DNA of 64,000 nt, taken from the NCBI GenBank assembly GCA_907164885.2, contig OU015497.1, forward strand, positions 71,904,898-71,968,897, read 5' to 3'. The position numbers and the translations under genes were made by a program. The notes beneath the pieces were generated by a model, which saw only the letters and a list, made by a program, of their open reading frames with translations, was not told where the DNA came from and ran no database searches. The stretch comes from Dolomedes plantarius. Its lineage: Eukaryota > Arthropoda > Arachnida > Araneae > Dolomedidae. Below are positions 24,401 through 30,522 of this stretch, piece after piece (within the stretch, counting starts at the first letter, position 1; each line of letters begins with the position of its first letter).

Positions 24401-24581
24401 CAGGATCATTAATCAAATTTGAAGTGGTCGTAACCAAAACATTCGGAGGCATTCCTGTTACTGTCACAACGTGAGGCCGTTCGGTATTGTCGGAAATGCC
24501 GGATATGGCGTTCTCGACATCGACCGAACGTTCGTTCGGAAGCTCTTCGTCGGTCAGCCCGATTTCCATGGAATCCACCAT
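4932..24581 (-). CDS. DEAF1: DEAF1 transcription factor, nine-exon gene (whole coding span)
   Basis: Nine exons with GT-AG borders and matching phases join on the minus strand: 24581-24191, 22096-21864, 21613-21505, 19558-19475, 19376-19335, 16273-16173, 15247-15116, 9075-8911 and 5111-4932. The sum is 1437 nt, 478 residues plus TGA. Seen in the product: acidic N-terminus; SAND domain at about 103-196 with the KDWK DNA-contact motif at 159-162; basic NLS (KRRKR) at 219-223; Thr/Ser/Pro linker; coiled coil about 315-415; MYND finger 421-457 with C421, C424, C432, C435, C441, C445, H453 and C457. SAND plus C-terminal MYND is the diagnostic DEAF1 layout. Human and fly proteins are about 565-580 residues, so this one is compact, mainly from a shorter N-terminus and linker. 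In the family it is a nuclear regulator that binds TTCG motifs. The start codon has a purine at -3 and G at +4. Introns 3, 6, 7 and 8 carry transposons. Confidence 0.93.
5674..5875. repeat. Dispersed ~200-bp repeat, copy 2 (DEAF1 intron 8)
   Basis: Second copy of the repeat at 3395-3595, same orientation, about 2.3 kb away. Both begin AGTGAAGATAAATGAACATT and share AATTTACTGTTTTAAAATGC. No terminal inverted repeats or TSD were seen, so it may be a local duplication or a truncated interspersed repeat. Confidence 0.7.
6390..6730 (+). pseudogene. Tc1-like transposase N-terminal relic
   Basis: An open frame at 6428-6727 contains, around its middle, [20 protein letters not shown], resembling the first helix of the helix-turn-helix in Tc1/Tc3-type transposases (D-L-x-x-F-x-x-x-x-I-V-G). 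A TATATAAG box precedes it. The DDE catalytic part is absent and the similarity ends soon after, so this is a fragment on the strand opposite DEAF1 in intron 8. No terminal repeats were found. Confidence 0.4.
7621..8422 (-). mobile_element. Internally deleted pogo-like (Tc1/mariner superfamily) transposon
   Basis: Bounded by inverted repeats AGTACCGTAAAATC (7621) and GATTTTACGGTACT (ending 8422), with further similarity (TATAATACGCACCC near each end) and TA at the borders. On the minus strand, near 8070-8030, [14 protein letters not shown] is typical of the N-terminal helix-turn-helix of pogo/CENP-B-like transposases. It jumps directly to an acidic C-terminus with stop ([11 protein letters not shown], then [11 protein letters not shown] and a SSESD end, about 8010-7880). 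The whole DDE domain is deleted, so the copy is non-autonomous. It lies in DEAF1 intron 8, in the same orientation as the gene. Confidence 0.72.
8911..9075 (-). CDS. DEAF1: DEAF1 exon 8: coiled coil, second half
   Basis: Codes about residues 365-419 ([10 protein letters not shown]..., then ...[19 protein letters not shown]), a continuous charged helix extending the coiled coil up to the MYND finger. Acceptor CTACTCAG. Two in-frame donors are possible: after GAA at 8920 (GTAAAA) or after AAA at 8911 (GTATGA). They differ by three residues (VKK); I use the longer. Phase 0 either way. Confidence 0.87.
9291..10062 (-). mobile_element. Non-autonomous Helitron, family A copy 1 (DEAF1 intron 7)
   Basis: Read on the minus strand the right end is a short stem (around TGTAGCGAAGTGTGG) followed by GTTTTCAGCTAG|T: CTAG followed by target T is the Helitron 3' signature. 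The 5' part, near 10060, is TATATAAAACAGTTCTGTAA. The same sequence recurs at 42865-43340 and 58251-58958, which defines the family. A (TA)n tract at 9366-9398 lies inside. No Rep/helicase coding remains. Confidence 0.6.
10320..10905 (+). repeat. Tandem repeat, about four units of ~150 bp
   Basis: The phrase GTCGAATCCATAGTTTTTGG or a close variant recurs at about 10397, 10546, 10706 and 10849 (spacing 149, 160 and 143). Each unit also has a poly-G run and an AAAAATAATYGAAAACG block. Long G runs (for example near 10488-10501 and 10647-10661) make this stretch very unlike its surroundings. The open frames over it on both strands are artefacts of the repeat. Confidence 0.75.
11070..11094 (+). 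mobile_element. Degenerate Helitron 3' end
   Basis: ATACCCGGGCAAACAGCTAG|T resembles the end at 31490-31515 (ACCCGGGCAACGCCGGGC ... CTAG|T) with a spoiled hairpin. The element probably includes the tandem repeat at 10320-10905; its 5' end was not located. Confidence 0.35.
12120..13324 (-). mobile_element. Complete Tc1-like DD36E transposon, 1205 bp
   Basis: Perfect 27-bp terminal inverted repeats (12120-12146 and 13298-13324; CACTGAAGTGCCACTGAATT then AGGGATA), flanked by TA on both sides (12118-12119, 13325-13326). It encodes one uninterrupted transposase (12152-13177). Perfect ends plus an intact gene suggest recent insertion, later than the surrounding inverted-repeat element it interrupts. 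It lies in the gene-sense direction within DEAF1 intron 7. Confidence 0.95.
12152..13177 (-). CDS. Tc1-like transposase (DD36E), intact
   Basis: 341 residues, the usual Tc1 transposase length, with no stop or frameshift. Seen: paired-like helix-turn-helix DNA-binding region at about 10-110 (including [20 protein letters not shown]), GSRRP hinge near 115-119, then the DDE/RNase H-like catalytic domain with D150 (AWSDESRFQ), D241 (QQDNCTSH) and E278 (SPDLNPIEH). D241 to E278 leaves 36 residues between, so DD36E, not the classic DD34E. It would cut at the TIRs and insert at TA. The ATG at 13177-13175 lies about 120 bp inside the right TIR, and the stop falls just inside the left TIR. This is a transposon gene, not part of DEAF1. 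Confidence 0.93.
   Translation of the reverse strand: MGKLPNLDAFDHGQMVGVQRMGHSISEIVRQLGFSRSTVSRVYQEYMDGGKKTSNRANCKVQLALTVRGERRLKRIVRSQRSQTLAQITTQFIDGASRTVSKQTVQRSLHRMGFGSRRPTRVPLLYTRHRAARLAWAREHRDWKQVAWSDESRFQLLNADGRLRIWRQAHEAMDPACLAGTVQGHGGSIMVWGIFSWCSLGSLVRVPTSLKAIRYVELLGDHLHPFMLFCYPHGNGIFQQDNCTSHKSRLATGWLDEHSCDFSVMNWPPRSPDLNPIEHLWDVLEQGVKGHHTAPKNLTELWTALANIWQAIPVERFQKLVESMPRRVAAVIKAREGPTRY
13690..15110. other. Remainder of DEAF1 intron 7, nothing recognised
   Basis: AT-rich intronic DNA up to exon 7. The short open frames at 13927-14133 and 14181-14423 have no recognisable motif and I do not consider them genes. Confidence 0.5.
15116..15247 (-). CDS. DEAF1: DEAF1 exon 7: coiled coil, first half
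   Basis: Codes residues 321-364, beginning [15 protein letters not shown] and continuing through the Ala/Glu/Lys-rich helix [21 protein letters not shown]. Hydrophobic residues recur at heptad spacing, so it should form a coiled coil. This follows the LEE of exon 6 as in other DEAF1 proteins, where the region helps self-association. Acceptor GTTTAG, donor GAG|GTGAAA, 132 nt, phase 0 both ends. Confidence 0.92.
15656..16165 (-). repeat. Insertion with tRNA-like B box between 26-bp direct repeats (DEAF1 intron 6)
   Basis: TGTGAACTAAAAGTAGGAAT (15656) recurs as TGTGAACTAATAGTAGGAAT (16139); the match covers about 26 bp with one mismatch and looks like a long duplication around inserted DNA. Inside, on the minus strand, GGTAGCACTGCG and a B-box-like GGGATCAAATCCCC (near 15778-15764) resemble a tRNA-derived SINE head, followed by low-complexity and (TA)n DNA toward 16130. 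The right repeat ends only 7 bp from the exon 6 donor. SINE identity is inferred. Confidence 0.45.
16173..16273 (-). CDS. DEAF1: DEAF1 exon 6: linker and start of coiled-coil region
   Basis: Codes residues 287-320. A Thr/Pro-rich part ([16 protein letters not shown]) is followed by [11 protein letters not shown], which resembles the W-x-x-LEEMV start of the helical region before MYND in DEAF1. Acceptor TTTACAG; donor GAA|GTAAGT is near perfect. Phase 1 in, phase 0 out, 101 nt. Confidence 0.88.
16280..19330. other. DEAF1 intron 5, mostly unrecognised AT-rich DNA
   Basis: Apart from the possible cryptic exon at 17610-17687 no bounded element was found. A-rich and T-rich tracts at 17150-17230 give spurious open frames (16976-17248 and 17179-17394). 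Confidence 0.5.
17610..17687 (-). other. Cryptic or poison exon candidate in DEAF1 intron 5
   Basis: A 78-nt stretch has a strong acceptor (TTTCTTTTTACAG) and a donor (AAG|GTTAGC). If spliced after exon 5 (phase 1) it meets an in-frame TGA at its fourth codon, so inclusion would truncate DEAF1 before coiled coil and MYND. In another frame it is open for 26 codons ([12 protein letters not shown]...). It does not fit the main reading frame and may be chance. Confidence 0.2.
19335..19376 (-). CDS. DEAF1: DEAF1 exon 5: 42-nt microexon in the linker
   Basis: A 42-nt exon (residues 273-286 plus one base; [14 protein letters not shown]) with acceptor TTTCACAG and donor G|GTTAGT, phase 1 on both sides, so skipping it would keep the frame. 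The peptide is unstructured linker and not diagnostic; the call rests on splice sites and phase. It could be an alternative exon. Confidence 0.68.
19475..19558 (-). CDS. DEAF1: DEAF1 exon 4: Ser/Thr-rich linker
   Basis: Codes residues 245-272 plus one base, a polar Thr/Ser/Glu-rich linker with no domain ([11 protein letters not shown]...). It is assigned because acceptor CTACTAG, donor G|GTATTG and both phases (1 in, 1 out) fit the neighbours and no stop occurs. Its acceptor is only about 57 bp from the end of the mariner element in intron 3, so that insertion lies close to the branch-point zone. Confidence 0.78.
19616..20906 (+). mobile_element. Mariner-like element (DD41D/rosa-like), 1291 bp, in DEAF1 intron 3
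   Basis: Terminal inverted repeats CAGAAGGTTGTTAGCACTTT (19616) and the complementary AAAGTGCGAACAACCTTCTG (ending 20906) match except for small differences, with TA on both sides (19614-19615, 20907-20908). About 1.3 kb with one transposase reading frame on + is a typical mariner layout. It is antisense to DEAF1 and its left end is about 57 bp from the exon 4 acceptor. Confidence 0.92.
19888..20857 (+). pseudogene. Mariner-like transposase, decayed
   Basis: The reading frame starts [14 protein letters not shown], has a helix-turn-helix ([20 protein letters not shown] at about residues 50-70), first catalytic D in VTLDETWVY and second in LHMDKASSH. It is broken by a TAA at 20425-20427 in the same frame, and by a frameshift near 20630, after which [19 protein letters not shown] continues to the end at 20857. 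The third catalytic position reads SPMNF, so an Asn replaces the expected Asp; it lies about 41 residues after the second Asp, which points to the DD41D (rosa) mariner group. It is inactive. Confidence 0.85.
21349..21442. repeat. Two perfect tandem copies of a 47-bp unit (DEAF1 intron 3)
   Basis: The unit beginning ATGCACTTTTAATTTGTTTA occurs at 21349 and again at 21396 without visible difference. Identical copies mean a very recent duplication, so length may vary between individuals. Confidence 0.9.
21505..21613 (-). CDS. DEAF1: DEAF1 exon 3: post-SAND segment with nuclear localisation signal
   Basis: Codes residues 209-244 plus one base. It opens [15 protein letters not shown], the conserved GPVRLF-PYKRRK block that follows SAND in DEAF1 and serves as its nuclear localisation signal. 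The remainder ([10 protein letters not shown]...) is variable linker. The acceptor ATTTCAG and donor A|GTGAGA are sound; 109 nt, phase 0 in and phase 1 out. Confidence 0.92.
21864..22096 (-). CDS. DEAF1: DEAF1 exon 2: core of the SAND domain
   Basis: Codes residues 131-208. It completes a glycine split by intron 1, then gives the SAND core: [21 protein letters not shown] (KDWK at 159-162 contacts DNA in the family) and the cysteine-rich tail C-T-C-x-x-C-C-D-D that in DEAF1 helps bind zinc. The acceptor is TTTTGCAG and the donor ACA|GTAAGT, close to consensus. Length 233 nt; phase 1 in, phase 0 out. Confidence 0.95.
22100..24188. other. DEAF1 intron 1, nothing recognised
   Basis: About 2.1 kb of AT-rich DNA without a bounded transposon. 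The minus-strand open frame at 22397-22666 has no recognisable motif. Regulatory sequence in this first intron is possible but cannot be shown here. Confidence 0.45.
24191..24581 (-). CDS. DEAF1: DEAF1 exon 1: start codon, N-terminus, first part of SAND domain
   Basis: Codes residues 1-130 and leaves one base (phase 1). It begins [10 protein letters not shown] and is acidic at the front. The stretch [19 protein letters not shown] (about 102-121) is the conserved lead-in and first strand of the SAND domain, and the exon stops in KSRFGSG, mid-domain. The donor is CAG|GTAAAA. G+C and CpG are clearly higher here than in the introns, as expected for a promoter-proximal exon. No in-frame upstream ATG makes a better start, but I cannot exclude a further 5' exon. 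Confidence 0.92.
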
Positions 24582-24830
24582 TCCCTAAATCACCACTCCT
24601 CTATCGCAGAGTTTTCGCAGCTTGTTCCATTGTCATCTTAGAATGCAACAGAAACACAGGCAACATAAAATAACGACACATTCAACGAGAAACGCAACGT
24701 TATTGAGAGATTAATTTCAATATGGCGTATCGCGCCTACCTTCGGATCTGGGTTTTCGTGTCGTATTCGTGCTATGTTCGTGTGACCTTCCGCCGGAAGT
24801 CTCATGTCAATACCACGTGCAATCGGGCAA
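24582..24830 (-). promoter_or_regulatory. DEAF1 5' region with TTCG cluster (candidate autoregulatory promoter)
   Basis: This CpG-rich stretch directly precedes the DEAF1 start codon and contrasts with the AT-rich flanks. Four TTCG motifs on the + strand start at 24741, 24755, 24766 and 24777, that is at 14, 11 and 11 bp spacing, roughly one helical turn. DEAF1 proteins bind TTCG-containing sites and mammalian DEAF1 is known to repress its own promoter, so self-regulation is a reasonable inference. No TATA box is obvious; the transcription start is not determined. A possible splice donor (GAAG|GTAGGC) near 24738 could mark a 5' untranslated exon. Confidence 0.5.
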
Positions 24831-24849
24831 ATAACCTTCACACATGTTT

Positions 24850-25890
24850 GTGTTTTGATTTTGAGGAGATGCTGGGTAAACACTAGCATCATTTTCAACG
24901 AATAAACAGTTATCTTCAATAATATCTAAAAATTGTTTATATACAAATCGCATACATTGATATTCTAAGAAAAATGTTTCAAAATATAATTTGAAAATTT
25001 GAAATGTTAAATTAGATTCTTTTTTTCCCCCGCAGTCATAACGAGGTAAATAAATGAAAATTTTCGTCGGATGTCATTTTAATATTGTTTAATTTTCGTA
25101 TCGTTATTGCGTTTTAGTCATTCCTCGATGGTTTTTGAAGAATTTTTCATTCAAATTGGCCTTTTTTTTTTAATCTTCGTATTGTAGTTTCATATCAGTT
25201 TGTCAAAAATTGAAACGTGAAAGAAATTTTCTCATATTACGTTATTTATTCAATTTCAGTTGAAAAAAAAAATATATTCTACCATAGATACTTTCAGAAA
25301 ATCTCAACCAGTAAGAGCATAGTTAATAAAAATTCATCTTAATTTATATCTATGAGTTGAATTTCTTTTGTAATTTGTTTTAAAATTTAATGAGCATACT
25401 TGTCCATCTGAACTAGAGATTGTAGAACCAGACTGAAAATTCAGAACCGGGTTTCAGTTATCAAATTTTTCGAGACCCACTAATACATGAACCACGACAC
25501 ATTTGCCCTAAATATTAATGAAAAACTATATTTATTTATAATGTAAAGAAATTTAGTTTACTGCGTAAGAAAAAAAGGATATTTATTTTAATTCAAGTTA
25601 ATTTGAGAAAAAGGGTTCTAAAACCCGAAATTACCTAATTCTGTGTGAAGATTTTATATTTTCATTTTTAATTTGCCACTAGATTAGAAATTAGTCATAG
25701 ACTAGATTGCATAATTTTAAATAATATAAAATGCAATATATTTTTGTCGTACATAACTGCAATAAATAAAATTTCTTTTGAAAATTTTATATGCAATGAA
25801 TCAATAAAAGCAAACGACACTTGATGGTATATCTTTTGATAACAGGAGGGAATGGATATATGAGATGGTTGAGGAAGGTCTAGTTGTAAA
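24850..25890. other. Upstream of DEAF1, AT-rich, nothing recognised
   Basis: No open frame, RNA gene or bounded repeat was recognised. Any distal promoter element of DEAF1 would lie here. Confidence 0.45.
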
Positions 25891-26093
25891 TACTGTTAGG
25901 CCCCGGCTACGATAAAAGCGGTGCGTTAGAGCGGTGCGACAGAGCGTCGATGGCTACGATAACAGCGACAGTGCGGTAGAGCGGCGGCGGCTACGAGCAA
26001 AAATAAAAGGCTGGGTGGAATTTTCCGTCAGTTTCTAACATGCCGTCATCCCGTGAACTAGCTGTATAATAAATATATATATATATATATATA

Positions 26094-26260
26094 CAGTTGA
26101 CTCTCTGTTTAACGACTTTCAAGGGACCATGAAAAATCGCCCTTAAACAGAATTTGTGAAAAAATAACATTTCCCATAACGACGGAGTGGCCGGGACTGG
26201 GAAATATCGTCTTTAAATAGAGATCGTCGTTAAGTAGAGCGTCGTTAAACAGAGAGCCAA

Positions 26261-26263
<3 letters not shown>
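26094..26263. mobile_element. Pogo/Tigger-like palindromic MITE, 170 bp, in (TA)n
   Basis: Ends CAGTTGACTCTCTGTTTAAC and its near complement GTTAAACAGAGAGCCAACTG, with TA on both sides. The body is also largely self-complementary. It sits within a TA microsatellite, making the TSD uninformative beyond TA. Non-coding. Confidence 0.85.
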
Positions 26264-26305
<42 letters not shown>

Positions 26306-26308
<3 letters not shown>

Positions 26309-27461
26309 TGCTGGCCACTGTAAATGCAACACCCTGATGGAAACATGCAAATAACATGAAATTTACAACGTGCATTAGCGGAGGTGAGATATGCAAATGA
26401 TTAGAATTTCAGCGCAGACGCACATCACGCACGCATGTGGCGCCACTTCAAAGCGCTATTTAAGGCTTGGAGATTTCGACGATTTCAAGTTCCGCAATTG
26501 TGTTTTTCTTGTGATTTTTTTCAAAAAAAAAACGATCAATTATGCCTCGTCGAAAACAGAGATCATCTTTTGATCAAGTATCCGAGTTCGACAGAGGAAG
26601 GATAGTGGCCTACCGAGATTGTGGATTATCTTTCAGGGAAATCGGTAGTCGTGTTGGACGAAACCAAACAACTGTAATGCGGATATGTGATCGTTGAATG
26701 CAGGAAGGTACGACGGACCGGCGTGTTCGATCGCATCCACCTCAGCGCACCACTTCACGTGATGACAGGCAAATTGTGCGCATGGCTGTGACGGATCGCT
26801 CAGTCACATCACGAACCATAGCACAGCACATGCAGTCTGTAACGCATCATCCAGTGTCTGCGCGTACCATTCGACATCGTTTACAGCAGAGTGGTCTATC
26901 CGCAAGACGTCCATTGCTTTGTCTACCCTTCACGCAGAACCAGACGTCTCCGCCGCCAATGGTGCGATGACAGAAGGATGTGGACGGCAGAATGGAATGA
27001 AATTGTCTTTACTGACGAGTCACGCTTCTGTCTGCAACACCACGATGGTCGCATTCGAGTCTGGAGACACCGTGAAGAGAGGATGCTGAACAGCTGCGTT
27101 ATGCACCGCCACACTGGTCCTGCACCGGGTATTATGGTATGGGGCGGTATTGGATATCACTCTCGCACACCTCTAGTACGTATTGCCGGTACTTTAAACA
27201 GCCAGCGCTACATCTCCGAGGTGTTGGAGCCAGTTGTCCTTCCTTACCTTCAGGGCTTGCCCACAGCCATATTTCAACAGGATAATGCGCGACCACACGT
27301 GGCACGCATTGTCCTACGGTTCTTCGTCAATCGCCAGATAGAATTGCTTCCCTGGCCGCCTCGCTCTCCGGATCTTTCGCCGATAGAAAACATGTGGTCC
27401 ATGGTTGCTCTACGATTGACCCAGATTCCATCCCCAGCTGCCATTTGGGTGGCCAGCAGTG
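26306..27461 (+). mobile_element. Tc1-like DD34E transposon, decayed, nested
   Basis: Left end CACTGCTGGCCACTGTAAAT (26306), right end GTGGCCAGCAGTG (ending 27461), TA on both sides (26304-26305, 27462-27463). Only about 13 bp of TIR match at the right because an internal deletion joins the C-terminal coding region to the terminal repeat. Same family as 37211-38618, judged from TIR and protein. It is inserted in a (TA)n tract. Confidence 0.88.
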
Positions 27462-27466
27462 TATAA
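26542..27466 (+). pseudogene. Tc1-like transposase pseudogene (DD34E)
   Basis: Starts MPRRKQRSSFDQVSEFDRGR with a helix-turn-helix (LSFREIGSRVGRNQTTVMR). Lesions: TGA at 26695-26697, in a spot where related proteins have W, and a +1 frameshift near 26910-26930. The catalytic domain is still readable: D in VFTDESRF, D in QQDNARPH and E in SPDLSPIENMW, with 34 residues between the last two. The C-terminus is lost in a deletion joining PSPAA directly to the right terminal repeat. Confidence 0.88.
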
Positions 27467-27467
27467 T

Positions 27468-27614
27468 CAGGGCTAGATTTGAGGCGGAACGCGCCGGAAC
27501 GGCGTTCCGTTACCTCTCTTTAGGTACCTCTCTTTATCAATAATTTGGAATACCCCCCCCCACACCCCGGAAGGTTACCATTCCGGCACCTCTATTTCTA
27601 GAAATCTAGCACTG
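27468..27614. mobile_element. Short hAT-like MITE, family B copy 1
   Basis: Ends CAGGGCTAGATTT and AAATCTAGCACTG, flanked by TGTATAAT and TATATAAT (7 of 8 matching). The interior GGCGGAACGCGCCGGAACGG recurs, reversed, at 47700-47867. An 8-bp TSD and CAG...CTG ends fit hAT. It lies directly beside the Tc1 element. Confidence 0.78.
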
Positions 27615-27658
<44 letters not shown>

Positions 27659-28339
27659 CTCTAGTTGGTTCAATTTTCTTTTTTCTAGGACAATCTTTTA
27701 CAGGAGGTTTCAGACAACTGATAAGACGCTGTGCGGTGTCGCGAAAATTAATGTCTAGGGGGAGCGTTCGCGATGGAGGCGCGGTGGTATGAAATTTCGC
27801 CCTTGCCGCGGTTGCTTATCGTAGCCAGTTTCCCCCAAATTCCATTGCAATCAATGTAAACATATACGTGATCGGCATGGCTCTGTCGCAACGCTCTGAC
27901 GCACCGCTTGTATCGTAGCCGGGGCCTAACACTATCAAAGTTCTTTGGCAAAGATCTTTTATAAAAGAAGTTTGACGAGAAATATGACAGTGTAATACCT
28001 CAACTTTGATGAAAGATAACTTTTATAAAAGTTGGGCTCTTCGTCAAAATTTTATAAAACAAATCGGTGTCCGGATGTTATAAACAGCATTTCGAGCAAT
28101 AGCATGTTAAAAAAAAAAAATACAAATGTGTGGAAAACGCAGCAGATGAAGAACAAGATTCCGATTCGAAATAATTTTAGCTCTAATTAAAAATGGCGTA
28201 CTAATGACAAAACAGAAGTATACGAAAAATATTCAAAATGAGTATGTTAAAAGAAACGCAAATATTTCGAAGCAAAAGTCTTAGGATGCATAAATTTTGC
28301 ATGGTGGTTACTTCTAAGCTCTACGTGTCTACTATGAAA

Positions 28340-28910
28340 TATTTTTAAAAAATACAAATTTTAAGGGGGTTAAAAAGGGGCTTAACCCCCTCCGCCTCTA
28401 AAAAACACCCACTGTATCTTTGGAACCATAGGGCCTAGGAAACTGAAATTTTGTATGATGGTTCCCCTTAAGCCCTAAGTGCCTACTAAAAAAAACTTTT
28501 TGAAAAATGCAAATTTTAAGGGGGTTAAAAGGGGCTTAACCCCCCTCTAAAAAACCCATTGTATCTCTGGAACCATAGGACCTATGAAGCAGAAATTTTG
28601 TATGGTGGTTCCCTTTAAGCCTTAGATACACACCAATAAATCTTTTTTAAGCACTCGAATGTTAAGGGGTTTAGTACCCTCCCGCTAAAGCAAACCCCAC
28701 TGTATCTCTGGAACCAAAGCGCCTAGGAAGCTGCCATCTTTTATGGTGGTTCCCTTTAAGACCTAGGTGCACAATAAATCTATTTTTAAAAGCTCGAATT
28801 TTAAGGGGTTAATCCCCTTCCCCAGAAAAAAACACCACTATATTTTTGGAACCATAGGGCCTACGAAGCTGAAGTTTTGTATGGTGGGGCAATTGCCCCC
28901 CCCCCCCTTC
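28340..28910. repeat. Tandem repeat, about four units of ~140-150 bp
   Basis: The phrases AATTTTAAGGGGGTTAAAA and TCTGGAACCATAGGGCCTA followed by GAAATTTTGTATGGTGGTTC recur with about 140-150 bp spacing from 28350 to 28880, decaying to the right. The design (short GGTTCC and AAGGGG(C)TTAA blocks) resembles internal repeats of Helitron-like elements, but no ends were found. Confidence 0.65.
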
Positions 28911-29257
28911 CCAAAAAAAAAAGCCCGACGTATTTTTTTTCCATAGCCTAAAATTATATAATCGTAGACCTAATACTAAATGACCTAATACTAAGAGGAT
29001 GTTTATTTCTTACACACACACACACACATGTATATATATATATATATAACCCTAAGAGCCGACATCCCTCCCCCCGAAAAAAAAATCTCTGGACTGGAGC
29101 CGCCCCTGGTTCCAGGTAGTGTTACTAGAATTCTTAGAGCTGCAAAAACGTTTCGAAATATGCATTCAAAATTTATTTTTCATGAACTTAAATTTAGCAG
29201 TTTATAATAAATAGTCTAAATATTCGTTTACATTTGTATATTTTTATGAATATCGAC

Positions 29258-29266
29258 CTATATTAG

Positions 29267-29309
<43 letters not shown>

Positions 29310-29857
29310 TTCATTTTCGTTTTTTCCTCGACTGCTCTCTGATAATGTGTGCACCCATTACCAGAATCCGTCTCGGAAACATTCGAAAATGTTAAAACTT
29401 TTTTATTTTTATCCTTTTTCTTTACTTCATTTTTCTCTTTAACGTTACTAACATGTAGCTCAACATGATTTTCGTGCATGATATGCAGAGACAAATCGCT
29501 GCATTCAGAACTAGAGAAAGTGATCAGTTTTCTCCCATCCTGCTCAACAATTTGGTTCGCACAATTAATTACCAAACGAAAATCAACACAACTCTTTAAA
29601 CCCAAGAGGGCATATGGTAAATCGATGTCAAGTATGAAAAACTCTGCCGATCTAACAATATTACTAATTTTAAGGTAGAGATTGCATGTTTTGTTAAGCT
29701 GTATTAGCCAAAAAACAAAACAACCATGGTTGTTACCACATGTTTTTTCTTCAAGACGTCTGATAGTTTTATGTTGTATTGTGCTTTTTGTAGTATGCGT
29801 TGCGATTTTTATGTTGAACTTGTAAAGAATATTGAAATTGGATAGACTATTATGCAA
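29258..29857 (-). pseudogene. Probable LTR-retrotransposon Gag-Pol fragment (protease-like)
   Basis: An uninterrupted 199-codon frame ending in a (TA)n tract. Around its middle ILDIDLPYALLGLKSC and VINCANQ resemble the C-terminal half of retropepsin-type proteases (hydrophobic-D-LPYALLGL), then a Lys/Glu-rich region. The catalytic D-T/S-G is not seen in this piece. Low G+C and truncation by a microsatellite suggest a relic. It is opposite in strand to the LTR-like sequence at 30032-30476, so the two may not be one element. Confidence 0.4.
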
Positions 29858-30014
29858 AGTTTATTGTTAAAAATTTTGTATGTAAGTGAGCATTCAGACA
29901 TCTGAATGTTAGTTTTGTACACAGAAGAGTTGGTGGATAGGTTCAACTTTTAAATTGTCAGAATAGGTAAATTATTATTTTTTCTTTTTGTTTGGAATGG
30001 GGAATTTCTTTTTC

Positions 30015-30476
30015 TTTGAGGGGGGGGGGGATGTAATATAAAAATAATTTTTATATTAATTATCTGACTTGTTCATATTCCTGTAAAACATAATTTATTC
30101 CATTTCTAATGATGATGTAATAGCTCTTAAAGTTTGCAGTACTTAATCCCTTCGTTTCCTTATAGACAGAGAAATATCTTCATAGACTTAGAACAGCCTC
30201 TGTCTAGGGAGACTGAGCCGATAAGAATCATCGGACACGCCCTAGTCCATGACTTAACATAGCGTCATAGGGATTAACGCTTACACCAATTCTTCTGTAT
30301 ATTCCCGATATAAAAATGTGAACCCGGCTAAAAGCCGGGCTCTTCCTGATAATATTTGAGCATATAATATGTTACACTGTCTAGCTCCCTTCCTATGGGG
30401 AACTGCGTAATAAACGACAAATAAATCTGTGCTAATTCAGTCGCCTGTTTACTGCGTCCCAAGAATTCCTTTACAG
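30015..30476 (+). mobile_element. Polypurine tract and LTR-like sequence
   Basis: GAGGGGGGGGGGGA (about 30018-30031) looks like a retrotransposon polypurine tract. It is followed by TGTAATAT at 30032 and, about 445 bp on, a sequence ending CTTTACA at 30476, giving TG...CA ends. Inside are a TATA-like GATATAAAAATG (about 30308), the hairpin CCCGGCTAAAAGCCGGG and AATAAA signals (about 30410-30425) in LTR order. No second LTR or 5-bp TSD was found. Confidence 0.45.
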
Positions 30477-30522
30477 GTGTTCCAATATCAGCTGTTCCAA
30501 CGGTGTCTATTGTTATGATATT

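Larger units (their letters stand above)
25895..27930. mobile_element. Outer TIR element hosting a three-insertion nest
   Basis: Left end GTTAGGCCCCGGCTACGATA (25895) is the exact complement of the right end TATCGTAGCCGGGGCCTAAC (ending 27930); similarity continues inward with GCGGTGCGTTAGAGCGG and CGACAGAGC. ACT directly flanks both ends, so a 3-bp TSD as in PIF/Harbinger elements is possible. Without the nested insertions the element would be several hundred bp and non-coding. Superfamily is uncertain. Confidence 0.75.

Noticed and set aside
24638..24919. 93-codon open frame upstream of DEAF1 on the minus strand
   Set aside because: No motif, overlaps the CpG-rich 5' region and is out of frame with DEAF1 exon 1.
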